Shown: positions 43,175-52,311 of the stretch, one piece after another
Layout: each line of letters begins with the position of its first letter
Numbering within the stretch: the first letter of the stretch is position 1
DNA from: SZUA-547 sp963669265
GTDB taxonomy: Bacteria > Pseudomonadota > Alphaproteobacteria > Rhodobacterales > Rhodobacteraceae
Reading direction: 5' to 3'
DNA length: 64,000 nucleotides
Assembly (NCBI GenBank): GCA_963669265.1
Contig: OY769916.1
Span: 3,844,001 to 3,908,000, forward strand
Position numbers and translations under genes: made by a program
Notes under the pieces: model-generated
Told to the model about the DNA's origin: nothing
Seen by the model: the letters and a program-made list of their open reading frames with translations, nothing else
Databases searched by the model: none

Positions 43175-43465
43175 GTGACGAGTATGGATGAACAGCCGGG
43201 CGTAGATCGGCGCGCCCTCGGGCCGGACGGAAAACCCATGTCGCTGAAGGATCTGCCGCCGCCGGACACAAGGCTATGGGTGGCGCGCCGGAAAGCGGCG
43301 GTGGTCTGCGCCGTAAAGGGCGGATTGCTGTCATTGCCAGAGGCCTGCCGTCGCTATGGCCTGTCGGTCGAAGAGTTTGAAATCTGGCGGCGCTCGATCG
43401 AACGACATGGCGTCAAAGGCCTGCGCGCCACGCGCGCGCAACTCTATCGCGATCTCTCACGTTGA
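43175..43465 (+). CDS. sciP: CtrA inhibitory protein SciP (DUF1153)
   Basis: SciP binds CtrA and prevents it from recruiting RNA polymerase; in Caulobacter it restrains CtrA-activated genes in G1. The 96-residue protein has the full DUF1153 helix-turn-helix: LPPPDTRLWVARRKAAVVCA, LSLPEACRRYGLSVEEFEIW, and GVKGLRATRAQLYR. GGGGAG 8 bp upstream favours the GTG at 43175 over nearby ATGs. Its immediate neighbour is ctrA, and a bidirectional hairpin lies between them. Confidence 0.9.
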   Translation: MTSMDEQPGVDRRALGPDGKPMSLKDLPPPDTRLWVARRKAAVVCAVKGGLLSLPEACRRYGLSVEEFEIWRRSIERHGVKGLRATRAQLYRDLSR

Positions 43466-43503
43466 GTTCGCGCTAAAATTTATCAGTAAAAACAACCTTA
43501 AGT

Positions 43504-43546
43504 CGAAAAATGAGCGTTCATATGCGGTTATGGCGCTCATTTTTCG
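43504..43546. terminator. bidirectional terminator between sciP and ctrA
   Basis: CGAAAAATGAGCG (43504-43516) and CGCTCATTTTTCG (43534-43546) are exact reverse complements; inside, CATA and TATG extend the stem. The A tract and T tract flank the GC part, as in bidirectional intrinsic terminators. It should end sciP transcription 40-80 bp past its stop. Confidence 0.82.
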
Positions 43547-43569
43547 TTTACCTATTGCCGATACCGTGG

Positions 43570-43584
43570 TTAATTGAGCTTCAA
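43570..43584. promoter_or_regulatory. near-consensus CtrA binding site upstream of ctrA
   Basis: TTAA-TTGAGCT-TCAA differs by one base from the CtrA consensus TTAA-N7-TTAA. It lies 30 bp before the ctrA start and suggests autoregulation. Confidence 0.45.
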
Positions 43585-43613
43585 GAGCGAGTGGCAGAGA
43601 GAGGAATCAATTA

Positions 43614-44372
43614 ATGCGTGTGCTTCTGATTGAAGATGACGCGGCCACGGCGGAGAGTGTCGAATTGATGCTCAAGAAGGCCGGGTTCATTGTCTACACC
43701 ACCGATCTGGGCGAAGAGGGCGTCGATCTGGCCAAGCACTATGACTACGACATCATCGTGCTGGATCTGAATTTACCCGACATGACCGGCTTCGACGTGC
43801 TGCGGGATCTGCGCGTGGCGCGGATCGAAACACCCATCCTGATTCTGACCGGCCTCTCCGAGACGGAAAACAAGGTGAAGGGCTTCGGGTTCGGCGCCGA
43901 CGACTACATCACCAAACCTTTCAATCGGGAGGAACTGGTGGCCCGCATCCACGCCATCGTGCGGCGCTCGAAAGGGCACAGCCATTCGGTGATCGAAACC
44001 GGCAAGATCGCGGTGGATCTGGACGCCAAGACCGTTTCGGTCGGCGACGAACCCGTGCATCTGACCGGCAAGGAGTATCAGATGCTGGAGCTTCTTTCGC
44101 TGAGGAAGGGCACCACGCTGACCAAAGAGATGTTCCTCAATCATCTTTATGGCGGGATGGATGAGCCGGAGGTGAAGATCATCGATGTGTTCATCTGCAA
44201 GCTCCGCAAGAAGTTATCGCAAGCGACCGGAGGCTCAAACTACATCGATACGGTGTGGGGACGCGGCTATGTCTTGCGTGATCCGGTGAGCCGAACGTCG
44301 GACGTGGCGACGCTGACCACGCGGCCCCATGGCGAGGTCCCGGAGGAGGAGCGCAAGGCCGCCTTCGGCTGA
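43614..44372 (+). CDS. ctrA: cell-cycle response regulator CtrA
   Basis: The 252-residue protein is an OmpR-type regulator nearly identical in pattern to CtrA: MRVLLIEDDAATAESVELML, phospho-acceptor Asp51 in IIVLDLNLPDM, the KPF lysine, and a winged-helix domain with LTGKEYQMLELLSLRKGTTLTKE and VWGRGYVLRDP. CtrA controls division and motility in Caulobacter, and motility and gene-transfer-agent expression in Rhodobacterales. The C-terminus here is EERKAAFG and lacks the terminal Ala-Ala degron of Caulobacter CtrA. AGAGAGGAA upstream serves as ribosome binding site. ChpT, its phosphodonor, is at 13 kb. Confidence 0.97.
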   Translation: MRVLLIEDDAATAESVELMLKKAGFIVYTTDLGEEGVDLAKHYDYDIIVLDLNLPDMTGFDVLRDLRVARIETPILILTGLSETENKVKGFGFGADDYITKPFNREELVARIHAIVRRSKGHSHSVIETGKIAVDLDAKTVSVGDEPVHLTGKEYQMLELLSLRKGTTLTKEMFLNHLYGGMDEPEVKIIDVFICKLRKKLSQATGGSNYIDTVWGRGYVLRDPVSRTSDVATLTTRPHGEVPEEERKAAFG

Positions 44373-44492
44373 TTTTCACTTCTCAGGGCCGGCGCCGCAA
44401 GAACGCCTTGACCCGGCGCCGCGCTGGGGCAAATCTCCGCGACTGGCGCGCGGCTTCCCATGACGCGCGAGCCGCCAATGGGGAGACGGGAG

Positions 44493-46640
44493 ATGGCGAC
44501 AACGGCGACGCAGGATCTGGAGGCGCTGTCCGCGGATCAGGCGCGTGCGGAGCTGGATCGCCTCGCCAGCGAGATCGTCCGGCACGATGCGGCGTATCAC
44601 GGCGACGACGCCCCCGAGATCTCCGACGCCGAGTATGACGCGCTCCGCCGCCGCTATGAGACGCTGGAAGCGCGATTCCCCGATCTCGCGCCGAAGGATG
44701 GGCCTTCCGCACGCGTAGGCGCGGCTCCGTCCGAGAAATTTTCCAAGGTCCGGCACCGCGCGCCGATGCTGTCGCTCGGCAACGCCTTTTCGGACGAGGA
44801 TGTGGCCGAATTCGAAGCCCGGATCCGCCGTTTCCTGAACCTTTCCGAGGACGAGGTCGTCGCGATCACGGCGGAACCCAAGATCGACGGGCTGTCTCTG
44901 TCGCTGCGTTACGAGGCCGGCGAGTTGGTCGAGGCCGCCACGCGCGGCGACGGCGCGACGGGGGAGAACGTCACCGCCAACGCCCGAACCATTCAGGATA
45001 TCCGGCAGACCCTGAAAGGCGAGGTCCCGCCGGTTTTCGAGGTGCGCGGCGAGGTCTACATGTCTCACGACGACTTCGCTGTGCTCAATGACCGGCAGCA
45101 GGCGGCGGAGGCGAAGGTCTTCGCCAACCCGCGCAACGCGGCGGCGGGCTCGCTGCGCCAGCTCGACCCGAAGATCACCCAAGAACGGCCATTGCGGTTT
45201 TTCGCGTATTCCTGGGGTGACGCGGCGTCGCTTCCGGCGGAGACGCAGATGGGCGTCGTCGAGACCTTCGCCGAGTGGGGATTGCAGGTGAACCCGCTGA
45301 TGCGCCGTTGCGAGTCGGTGGCTGACTTGTTGGATCATTACCGAGTGATCGAAGCGCAGCGGGCGACCCTCGGCTACGATATCGACGGTGTGGTCTATAA
45401 GGTGGATCGGCTGGACTGGCAGTCCCGGCTGGGCTTCGTCAGCCGCGCGCCGCGCTGGGCGGTGGCTCATAAATTCCCCGCCGAGCAAGCGACGACGATC
45501 CTCAACGCTATTGAGATTCAAGTTGGCCGCACCGGATCGCTGACGCCGGTCGCGCGGTTGGAGCCGGTCACCGTGGGGGGCGTCGTGGTCTCCAACGCCA
45601 CGCTCCACAACGAAGATTACATCCGCGGCTTCGGCGGAGACGGCGCGCCGCTGAGGGGGGGGACGGCGGAGGCGCCGGTCGAACTGCGCGCTGGCGACGC
45701 AGTGACGGTGCAGCGGGCCGGCGACGTCATTCCGCAGATCGTCGCGGTGGACCTGTCCAAGCGGCCGCCTGACGCCGCGCCCTTTGTGTTTCCCGACACC
45801 TGTCCCGAGTGCGACTCCCATGCGGTGCGTGAAGAGGGAGAGGCGGTTCGCCGCTGCACGGGTGGGTTGATCTGCCCCGCGCAGGCTGTTGAAAGATTGA
45901 AACACTTCGTTTCGCGCGGCGCGTTCGACATCGAGGGACTGGGGGCCAAACAGGTGGAGGCGTTCTGGCGAAACGGCTGGGTCAAAGAGCCTGCCGACAT
46001 CTTCACGCTTGATACGCGGTTTGGATCTCAGGGATCTGACATTCCGCGCCTCTCCGCGCTCGAAGGCTGGGGCGAGAAATCGGCGGAGAATCTGATCGCT
46101 GCGATCGACGCTCGGCGCTCTATCTCGCTCGACCGGCTGATCTTCGGTCTGGGCGTCCGGCATGTGGGCGAGACCTCCGCCCGGCTGCTCGCCCGGCGCT
46201 ATCGCGACTGGGGCGCCTTCGAGCGCGCGATGACCGAGGCCCAGGACCGGGAAAGTGAGGCCTGGCAAAGCCTTATGGAGATTGATGGAGTCGGAGAAAT
46301 CCTCGCTGGCGCCATCGTTGAGTTCTTCGCAGAGGCCCGAAACCGGGACCTGTTGGACGCGCTGATCAAAGAGCTGGATGTGCAACCGGTCGAGGCCGCC
46401 GCGACGGACTCGGCCGTCGCCGGCAAGACCGTCGTTTTCACCGGCACTCTGGAGCGCATGACCCGCGCCGAAGCGAAAGCCCGGGCGGAAGCGCTGGGTG
46501 CGAAGGTTTCCGGTTCGGTTTCAAAAAAGACCGATATTCTGGTCGCGGGCCCCGGCGCGGGGTCAAAGCTGAAGAAAGCCAACGAGTTAGAAATCTCCGT
46601 CATGTCTGAAGACGATTGGCTGTCTTTGATCGAAAAATAG
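44493..46640 (+). CDS. ligA: NAD-dependent DNA ligase
   Basis: LigA seals nicks in replication and repair. The 715-residue protein has the Ia domain (YHGDDAPEISDAEYDALRRR), adenylation site KIDG with Lys130, OB fold, a four-Cys zinc finger (CPECDSHAV and RRCTGGLICPAQ), helix-hairpin-helix repeats and a C-terminal BRCT domain (VVFTGTLERMTRAEAKARAE). GGGGAG before 44493 favours that start over the ATGs at 44460 and 44478. It lies 120 bp after ctrA; in many Rhodobacterales the two are close. Confidence 0.97.
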   Translation: MATTATQDLEALSADQARAELDRLASEIVRHDAAYHGDDAPEISDAEYDALRRRYETLEARFPDLAPKDGPSARVGAAPSEKFSKVRHRAPMLSLGNAFSDEDVAEFEARIRRFLNLSEDEVVAITAEPKIDGLSLSLRYEAGELVEAATRGDGATGENVTANARTIQDIRQTLKGEVPPVFEVRGEVYMSHDDFAVLNDRQQAAEAKVFANPRNAAAGSLRQLDPKITQERPLRFFAYSWGDAASLPAETQMGVVETFAEWGLQVNPLMRRCESVADLLDHYRVIEAQRATLGYDIDGVVYKVDRLDWQSRLGFVSRAPRWAVAHKFPAEQATTILNAIEIQVGRTGSLTPVARLEPVTVGGVVVSNATLHNEDYIRGFGGDGAPLRGGTAEAPVELRAGDAVTVQRAGDVIPQIVAVDLSKRPPDAAPFVFPDTCPECDSHAVREEGEAVRRCTGGLICPAQAVERLKHFVSRGAFDIEGLGAKQVEAFWRNGWVKEPADIFTLDTRFGSQGSDIPRLSALEGWGEKSAENLIAAIDARRSISLDRLIFGLGVRHVGETSARLLARRYRDWGAFERAMTEAQDRESEAWQSLMEIDGVGEILAGAIVEFFAEARNRDLLDALIKELDVQPVEAAATDSAVAGKTVVFTGTLERMTRAEAKARAEALGAKVSGSVSKKTDILVAGPGAGSKLKKANELEISVMSEDDWLSLIEK

Positions 46641-46723
46641 GCGGTGGATAAGTCTGTGAATATATCCGGTCGTTGAAACACGCCATTCTGGACCCGCCGT
46701 GAGTCTTGCCTTAATTCTGGCGC

Positions 46724-48283
46724 ATGTCCCATTCAAATCGCGAATTTGAGCTAAAACTCACGCTCGATGAAGCGCAGATGCGCCGGATGCGGAGCAAGTC
46801 CGTCATCCGATCGCTTTCGAATGGCCGGGCCGTCACCCGCACGTTGCTGAGCATCTATTACGACACGCCTGACATCGCGCTGCGCCGGGCAGGCCTTGCG
46901 TTGCGCACGCGGCGGACCGGCCGGCGCTGGGTGCAGACGGTCAAGGCGAAGGGGCAGGTCTTGACCGGCGTCTCCGACCGGGTGGAGGTCGAGACGCCAA
47001 TACGCGGCGCCTCCCCCTCGATCGACGCCATTCCCGATCGGTCGCTAAGAGAGGCGATTCGCGCGACCATCGGCGATCAGACACTGTCTCCGGTCATCGA
47101 AACCCACATCCGGCGCACCTCCCGGCATTTAACGCCGCCAACTGGCGGGCTGGTCGAGCTTTGCCTCGATGAGGGCGAGATTCGCGCGGGCGGGCGCACC
47201 GCCCCGATCCATGAGGCGGAGATCGAACTCGCCAACGGTGATCCTGCGGAAGTTTTCACGGTCGCCGAGTATATTTTCGCAGGCGAGGTCCTGCAGTATT
47301 CCAGCGCGTCGAAATCAGCCAGAGGTTACCGCCTGCTGGCGGGCGAAGACGCGACGCTGTCGCTTGAACCCGCGCGCGCCAAGTCCACCGCTTTAGATGC
47401 CTCAATGACCTCCGAAGAGGCGATGCGAGAGGTCCTGCGCCGCTGTTTCGCGCAAATCGCCGGCAACCTGCCGGTCGCGATCAAAAGCGAGACGCCTGCG
47501 GGACCGCATCAATTGCGCGTCGGCCTGCGGCGGTTGAGGAGCGCATTCTCCGTCTTCAGACCGCTCATGGGTGAGGACGCGGTCGCCCCGATTGCAGCGG
47601 AAGCGAAACAGCTCGCTCGGATCGCGGGCGAGTTGCGCGACATGGACGTCCTGATCCACGACGTCGTTGGCCCCGCCGCCAAAGCGGTCGACGCCGCTGA
47701 GGATCGCGGATTCAGGGAGTTGCTGGAGGCGCTGGAAGATCGTCGCGGTGAGGTTAAGCTGGACGTCGCCAGGCGCCTTTCGACGGAAGGCGCCCAACGT
47801 TTGCCGCTGGCGTTGGGGGGCTTCGCCGAGGCGCGCGGCTGGCTGGACCCCGGCGATATCCGTCAAAGCGCGCGGCTGGCGACGCCGGTGCGGGACTTCG
47901 CCGCCAAACAGTTGAACAAGCGCTGGTCGAAGGCGGCGAAATGGGGTCGCCGCATCGAAGAGTTGCCGATCCCGGAACGGCACGAAATGCGAAAAGAGCT
48001 GAAGAAATTCCGCTATGCCGTTGATTTCTTTTATTCGCTCTATCCGGAGGAGCGCGCGAAGCCCTTCCGCAAGCAACTCAAGCGGCTGCAGAATGTGTTC
48101 GGGTATCTCAACGACTCTGCAATGGCGGAGGCGACTCTACCCGGGATCGCAGGCGCAAATCCGGCCGCATCGCTGGCGGCTGGCCGGGTGATCGGCTGGT
48201 GCGACGCCAATGCGGAGATCGCCTGGCGCGACGCGCGGGAGAAATGGTCGGCTTTGAAGCACATCCCGGCGTTTTGGCGCTGA
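46724..48283 (+). CDS. CYTH and CHAD domain protein
   Basis: The 519-residue protein has an N-terminal CYTH domain with the EFELK signature (Glu7, Glu9, Lys11) and RTRRTGRRWVQTVKAKG, a triphosphate tunnel fold, followed from about residue 225 by a CHAD helical domain rich in conserved His and basic residues (ETPAGPHQLRVGLRRLRSAF, MRKELKKFRYAVDFF). CHAD domains bind polyphosphate, and CYTH-CHAD proteins are linked to inorganic polyphosphate or triphosphate metabolism. It is a single gene closed by an intrinsic terminator. Confidence 0.93.
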   Translation: MSHSNREFELKLTLDEAQMRRMRSKSVIRSLSNGRAVTRTLLSIYYDTPDIALRRAGLALRTRRTGRRWVQTVKAKGQVLTGVSDRVEVETPIRGASPSIDAIPDRSLREAIRATIGDQTLSPVIETHIRRTSRHLTPPTGGLVELCLDEGEIRAGGRTAPIHEAEIELANGDPAEVFTVAEYIFAGEVLQYSSASKSARGYRLLAGEDATLSLEPARAKSTALDASMTSEEAMREVLRRCFAQIAGNLPVAIKSETPAGPHQLRVGLRRLRSAFSVFRPLMGEDAVAPIAAEAKQLARIAGELRDMDVLIHDVVGPAAKAVDAAEDRGFRELLEALEDRRGEVKLDVARRLSTEGAQRLPLALGGFAEARGWLDPGDIRQSARLATPVRDFAAKQLNKRWSKAAKWGRRIEELPIPERHEMRKELKKFRYAVDFFYSLYPEERAKPFRKQLKRLQNVFGYLNDSAMAEATLPGIAGANPAASLAAGRVIGWCDANAEIAWRDAREKWSALKHIPAFWR

Positions 48284-48295
48284 ACGCCTTTCTGG

Positions 48296-48328
48296 CCGCC
48301 CGACAATTCAACGCGTTACGGGCGGTTT
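48296..48328 (+). terminator. terminator after the CYTH-CHAD gene
   Basis: CCGCCCG (48296-48302) and CGGGCGG (48319-48325) form a 7-bp stem around a 16-nt loop, followed by TTTCTGT, 13 bp past the stop codon. Confidence 0.65.
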
Positions 48329-48505
48329 CTGTCCCGGCCTGTGGAACTTCTTGGTGAGGCGCCGGGCAAGGCGGTCGACATATGACCGTTCAAATGTTTC
48401 ACTTCTCCATCACGTGATCGCCGGCTTGGTCTCGTCCTGATTGCTCCGCATTCGGGAACTCAGACGCATCAGCCAGCCAAACAACGAACGCACAGGGAGC
48501 TTTTC

Positions 48506-50218
48506 ATGGCGAAGATGGACCACGAAAAGAAGGGTCGGCGCCATCCGCTGATCGACGAGGCCGCATCGCTGCTAGGCCGGGGAAAGATGGACCGCCGTGA
48601 GTTCGTACGCTCGGCGACGCTTCTGGGCGCAAGCTCGGCCGCGGCCTATGCGGCGGCGGGAAAGATCACCGGCGAGGGCTGGGCGCCCAAGGCGCGGGCC
48701 GAGGGCAAGTTCGGCGGCGTGCTGCGTTGCTCCATGACCGTGCAGGAGACGACGGATCCGGCGATTTTCGACTGGACCCAGAAGTCCAACGTCGCACGGC
48801 ATCAACAGGATTATCTGACCGTCACCGGCGCGGACAACATCACCCGGCCGATGCTGGCCGAAAGCTGGGCGGCGTCTGACGATCTGAAGACCTGGACGCT
48901 AAACCTTCGCAAGGGCGTCAAATGGCACAATGGCGATGACTTCACGTCCGAAGACGTCGCCTTCAACTTCAACCGCTGGCTGGATCCGGCGACCGGGTCC
49001 TCGAATATCGGCCTCTTCTCGGCGATGGTCGAGGATGTCGACACGGGCGAGAAGAACGAGGACGGCACGCCGAAAACGATGAAGCGCGCGATCGACGGCG
49101 CGCTGGAGGTGGTCGACGATCACACCGTGCGCCTGCATATGAGCTCGCCGGTTCTGTCGGTGCCGGAGAATCTGGACAATTACCCCGCCGCCATGGTGCA
49201 TCGCGGGTTTGAAGGCGACGTCTCGAAAGAGCGCAACGGCACTGGCGCCTATCAGATCGCCGAGCATGTGGTCGGCGAAAAGTCGATCCTGAAACGCGTG
49301 GACGGCCAGTTCTGGGGCGCCAGCGTGCCCCATATCGGTCCCGCTTATCTCGATGAGATCCACTACTATGACAACGGCGTCGGACAGCCGCAAACCGCCG
49401 CCGTTCTGTCGGGGCAGGCGGATATGAATTTCGAGGTGCCGATCGACGTGCTGGACCTCGCCAAAACGGTGCCCGGCCATATCGTCTATGCGGCGGACAC
49501 CACGCGCACCGGCGTGATGCGGATGAAGGTGGATGAGGCGCCCTTCGACAATCCGAAAGTGCGGCGCGCGATCCAGCTTTGTTGCGACGCCTCGATCTAT
49601 CCTGACCTCGTGTTCCAGGGCGGCGGTAAGGTGGGCGAGCACCACCATGTCGCGCCGATCCATCCCGAGTATTTCAAACTGCCCACGTTCAAGCGCCGCG
49701 TGGATGAGGCGAAGGCGTTGCTGACCGAGGCGGGCTATCCCAACGGGCTCGGGATCATGATCGATGTCGGCAACACCACCGGTCCGTGGCAGCAGCAGGT
49801 CTGCGAGATCTTTAAGGAGCAATTGGCCGAGGCGGGGATCAACCTGACCCTGAACCTGATGCCAGCGGCGAAATACTGGGAGATCTGGCAGACGACACCG
49901 TTCGGCTTCACCACATGGGCGCACCGGGTGCTGGGGACGATGTCGCTGTCCGCGGGCTATCGCACCGGCGTGCCGTGGAATGAATCCGGCTACGCCTCGG
50001 CTGAATTCGACACTGCTTTGTCGGAGGCGGAGGCGCTGGTCGATGTAGAGGCGCGCCGCGCGGCGATGGAGAAGGTGGAGCGCATCCTGCAAGACGACGC
50101 GGTGATCGTGCAGCCGATCTGGCAGCCCTCCTTCTTCCTCGCTTCTGAGCGGGTGAAGAATCTGGAGGCGCACCCGACGCAGAACCATCTGTTCCACAAC
50201 GTCTGGATCGACAGCTGA
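48506..50218 (+). CDS. ABC transporter substrate-binding protein (family 5, Tat-exported)
   Basis: The 570-residue protein has an N-terminal twin-arginine signal (DRREFVRSATLLGASSAAAY at about 29-48) and the SBP_bac_5 fold of DppA/OppA/NikA: MTVQETTDPAIFDWTQ, LAESWAASDDLKTWTLNLRKGVKWHNGDDFTSEDVAFNFNRW (family region about 110-155) and NPKVRRAIQLCCDASI. It binds peptides or another small ligand in the periplasm. A Tat signal implies folding before export. Four genes follow in order: two permeases and a double ATPase. Confidence 0.94.
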   Translation: MAKMDHEKKGRRHPLIDEAASLLGRGKMDRREFVRSATLLGASSAAAYAAAGKITGEGWAPKARAEGKFGGVLRCSMTVQETTDPAIFDWTQKSNVARHQQDYLTVTGADNITRPMLAESWAASDDLKTWTLNLRKGVKWHNGDDFTSEDVAFNFNRWLDPATGSSNIGLFSAMVEDVDTGEKNEDGTPKTMKRAIDGALEVVDDHTVRLHMSSPVLSVPENLDNYPAAMVHRGFEGDVSKERNGTGAYQIAEHVVGEKSILKRVDGQFWGASVPHIGPAYLDEIHYYDNGVGQPQTAAVLSGQADMNFEVPIDVLDLAKTVPGHIVYAADTTRTGVMRMKVDEAPFDNPKVRRAIQLCCDASIYPDLVFQGGGKVGEHHHVAPIHPEYFKLPTFKRRVDEAKALLTEAGYPNGLGIMIDVGNTTGPWQQQVCEIFKEQLAEAGINLTLNLMPAAKYWEIWQTTPFGFTTWAHRVLGTMSLSAGYRTGVPWNESGYASAEFDTALSEAEALVDVEARRAAMEKVERILQDDAVIVQPIWQPSFFLASERVKNLEAHPTQNHLFHNVWIDS

Positions 50219-50243
50219 GCAACGCACGGCGACGGCTTGGCCC

Positions 50244-51176
50244 GTGTTCGTTCTGATCGGCAAACGACTGATCTCGATGGCGGTCATCATGGCCGTCGTC
50301 TCCTTCGCCCTGTTCGCGATTTTCGAAGGCGACAAGCTGGAGGTCGCGGGCAAGGTTCTGGGGCCTTACAGCTCCGCCGAGCAGCGCGAATTGTGGCTGA
50401 CGCAGAATGGCTATGACGCGCCGTTTCTCGCCCGCTATGTCGATTGGGTCGGCGGCGCGCTGACCGGCGATTTCGGCGACTCGATCCAGTACAAGGCGCC
50501 GGTCGCGGACCTCTTGTGGCCGCGTCTGGCCAATACCGGCATACTGGCGGCGCTGACCTTCGCGCTGATGATCCCCATCGCGTTGACCCTTGGCGTGATC
50601 GCCGGGATGAAGGAGGGGAGCGCGCAGGATCGCTCCGTCACAGTCTTTTCGGTGCTGACCACCTCCATCCCCGAATTCGCCATGGCCACGTTCCTGACGG
50701 TGATCTTCGTCTACACGCTGGGATGGCTGCCCGGCACGTCTTCTTTCACCGAGGGGTTCCGCTGGGCGGAGGTCGTCCTGCCGGTCGCGGTGCTGGTGAT
50801 CTATGACATGGGCTATGTCGCGCGCATGACCCGCGCCTCGATGGCCGAGGTGATGCAGTCGCAATATATCCGCACGGCTGTGCTGAAAGGGGTGCCGCGC
50901 CGCGACGTGATCCTGAAACACGCGCTGCGCAACGCCCTGATCGCACCCTTTACAGTCATTGTCCTGCAACTCAACTGGCTGCTCTCCGGTGTAATCGTGG
51001 TCGAGGTGTTCTTCGCCTACAAGGGCTTCGGAAAACTGCTCTATGACGCGGCGTTGTTCGGCGATCTTTACGTGCTGGAGGCCTGCACGATCATCGCCGT
51101 CGTCGTGGCGGTGGGCAGCCAGATCATCTCCGACATCGGCTATACGCTGCTCAATCCTCGCATCCGGTTCCGGTGA
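50244..51176 (+). CDS. ABC transporter permease (DppB type)
   Basis: The 310-residue inner-membrane protein has about six helices and the DppB/OppB permease signatures: an N-terminal helix, then a periplasmic domain with LTQNGYDAPFLARYVDWVGGALTGDFGDS, and the EAA loop MTRASMAEVMQSQYIRTAVLKG. The start is a GTG with a poor ribosome binding site, 25 bp after the substrate-binding gene. It partners the permease that follows. Confidence 0.94.
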   Translation: MFVLIGKRLISMAVIMAVVSFALFAIFEGDKLEVAGKVLGPYSSAEQRELWLTQNGYDAPFLARYVDWVGGALTGDFGDSIQYKAPVADLLWPRLANTGILAALTFALMIPIALTLGVIAGMKEGSAQDRSVTVFSVLTTSIPEFAMATFLTVIFVYTLGWLPGTSSFTEGFRWAEVVLPVAVLVIYDMGYVARMTRASMAEVMQSQYIRTAVLKGVPRRDVILKHALRNALIAPFTVIVLQLNWLLSGVIVVEVFFAYKGFGKLLYDAALFGDLYVLEACTIIAVVVAVGSQIISDIGYTLLNPRIRFR

Positions 51177-51187
51177 GGGGAGGCGGG

Positions 51188-52300
51188 ATGGCGGATCACG
51201 CGGCCAACACTCCCACTCTGTCGCTCGCCGACCACTTGCGCGGCAAGCGCGCCGCTCTGTTTCTGGCGCTGATCTATCTGGCGCTGATGGCGATCTATGG
51301 CCTCGCCGGCGCGGTTTTAGCGGCGGCGGTGGGCGTGATCGTACTGGTCATTTTGGGCGGTCTTGTCCTGCTGTCGATCCGGGAATCGACCATCGCCGTG
51401 ATCGGATTTCTGCTGGTCTTTTTCTGGCTGTTCCTGGCGAGCGCCGCGCCGCTGCTGGGGCTGAACGATCCGAACGCGATCGCACCGGAGGCCGTCCGGT
51501 TGCTCAATGACATCAACACCGCCAACCTGCTGGCGGATGCGGCGGAAGAGAGCGGCGTCGCATTTCCCGGCACACCGGATCAACTGGCCTTGCTGGAGAC
51601 CGCGACCTGGTTCGACTTCGGCTTTGGCGAGGGCCAGTCCTATTGGCTCGGGTCCGACATCAAGGGTCGGGATATGCTCAGCCGGATCATCTGGGGATCG
51701 CAGCGCGTGCTTCTCTGGGCCACGCTGGCCACTCTGGTCGCCTATATCGTGGGCATGACCTTTGGGGTTATGGCCGGGTATCTGGGCGGCTGGTGGGATG
51801 AGGCGATCAGCTTTGTCGCCAATATCATGCTCGCCTTCCCGGTGATGGTTCTCTACATCGTCATCATCAACGCGCTCGGCGCATCCGGCGTCAATGTGAT
51901 TATCGCGGTCACCTTCGCCTCGGCCCCTGGCATCATGCGCATCGTGCGCGGGCTGGTGCTGGACCTCAGGTCCCGCGACTATATCGCCGCCGCCCAGACC
52001 CGTGGCGAAAGCGCGGTCTACATCATGGCGGTGGAGCTGTTACCCAACGCGCGCGGCCCGCTGATCGTCGATGGTTGCTTGCGGCTCGGCTATACGATCA
52101 TCGCCATTGCGACGCTGGGTTTTCTGGGCCTTGGCCTGCCGCCGCCGGATCCCGATTGGGGGTCGATGCTGAACGAAGCGCGCCCCCGCGCGCCGATCTT
52201 CCCGCATATGATTCTGCTGCCCGCGATCGCGCTCAGCTCGCTGATCCTTGGCTTCAACCTGCTGGCCGACGGCCTGCGTGAAATCTCGTTGCGGGATTGA
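51188..52300 (+). CDS. ABC transporter permease (DppC type, extended N-terminus)
   Basis: The 370-residue permease has the DppC core: YWLGSDIKGRDMLSRIIWGSQ, the EAA loop RDYIAAAQTRGESAVYIMAVELLPN and GLGLPPPDPDWGSMLNEAR. Before it lie roughly 120 residues with three hydrophobic helices (near 22-40, 44-60, 67-90) and a loop, where DppC proteins usually have one helix. The ATG at 51188 follows AGGGGAGG and is preferred to the GTG overlapping the previous stop. The stop is close to the ATPase start. Confidence 0.93.
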   Translation: MADHAANTPTLSLADHLRGKRAALFLALIYLALMAIYGLAGAVLAAAVGVIVLVILGGLVLLSIRESTIAVIGFLLVFFWLFLASAAPLLGLNDPNAIAPEAVRLLNDINTANLLADAAEESGVAFPGTPDQLALLETATWFDFGFGEGQSYWLGSDIKGRDMLSRIIWGSQRVLLWATLATLVAYIVGMTFGVMAGYLGGWWDEAISFVANIMLAFPVMVLYIVIINALGASGVNVIIAVTFASAPGIMRIVRGLVLDLRSRDYIAAAQTRGESAVYIMAVELLPNARGPLIVDGCLRLGYTIIAIATLGFLGLGLPPPDPDWGSMLNEARPRAPIFPHMILLPAIALSSLILGFNLLADGLREISLRD

Positions 52301-52311
52301 GGGGGGAGGGT

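Noticed and set aside
44376..46385. 669-codon minus-strand frame opposite ligA
   Set aside because: Shadow of ligA, which has full domain structure; no ribosome binding site or family features.
46641..46665. GTGGATAAG-like DnaA-box motif after ligA, with a similar one near 62401-62420
   Set aside because: Degenerate single sites; no cluster, AT-rich unwinding region or replication gene to suggest an origin.
48899..50353. 484-codon minus-strand frame opposite the substrate-binding protein gene
   Set aside because: Shadow frame; the opposite strand encodes a recognisable SBP_bac_5 protein.
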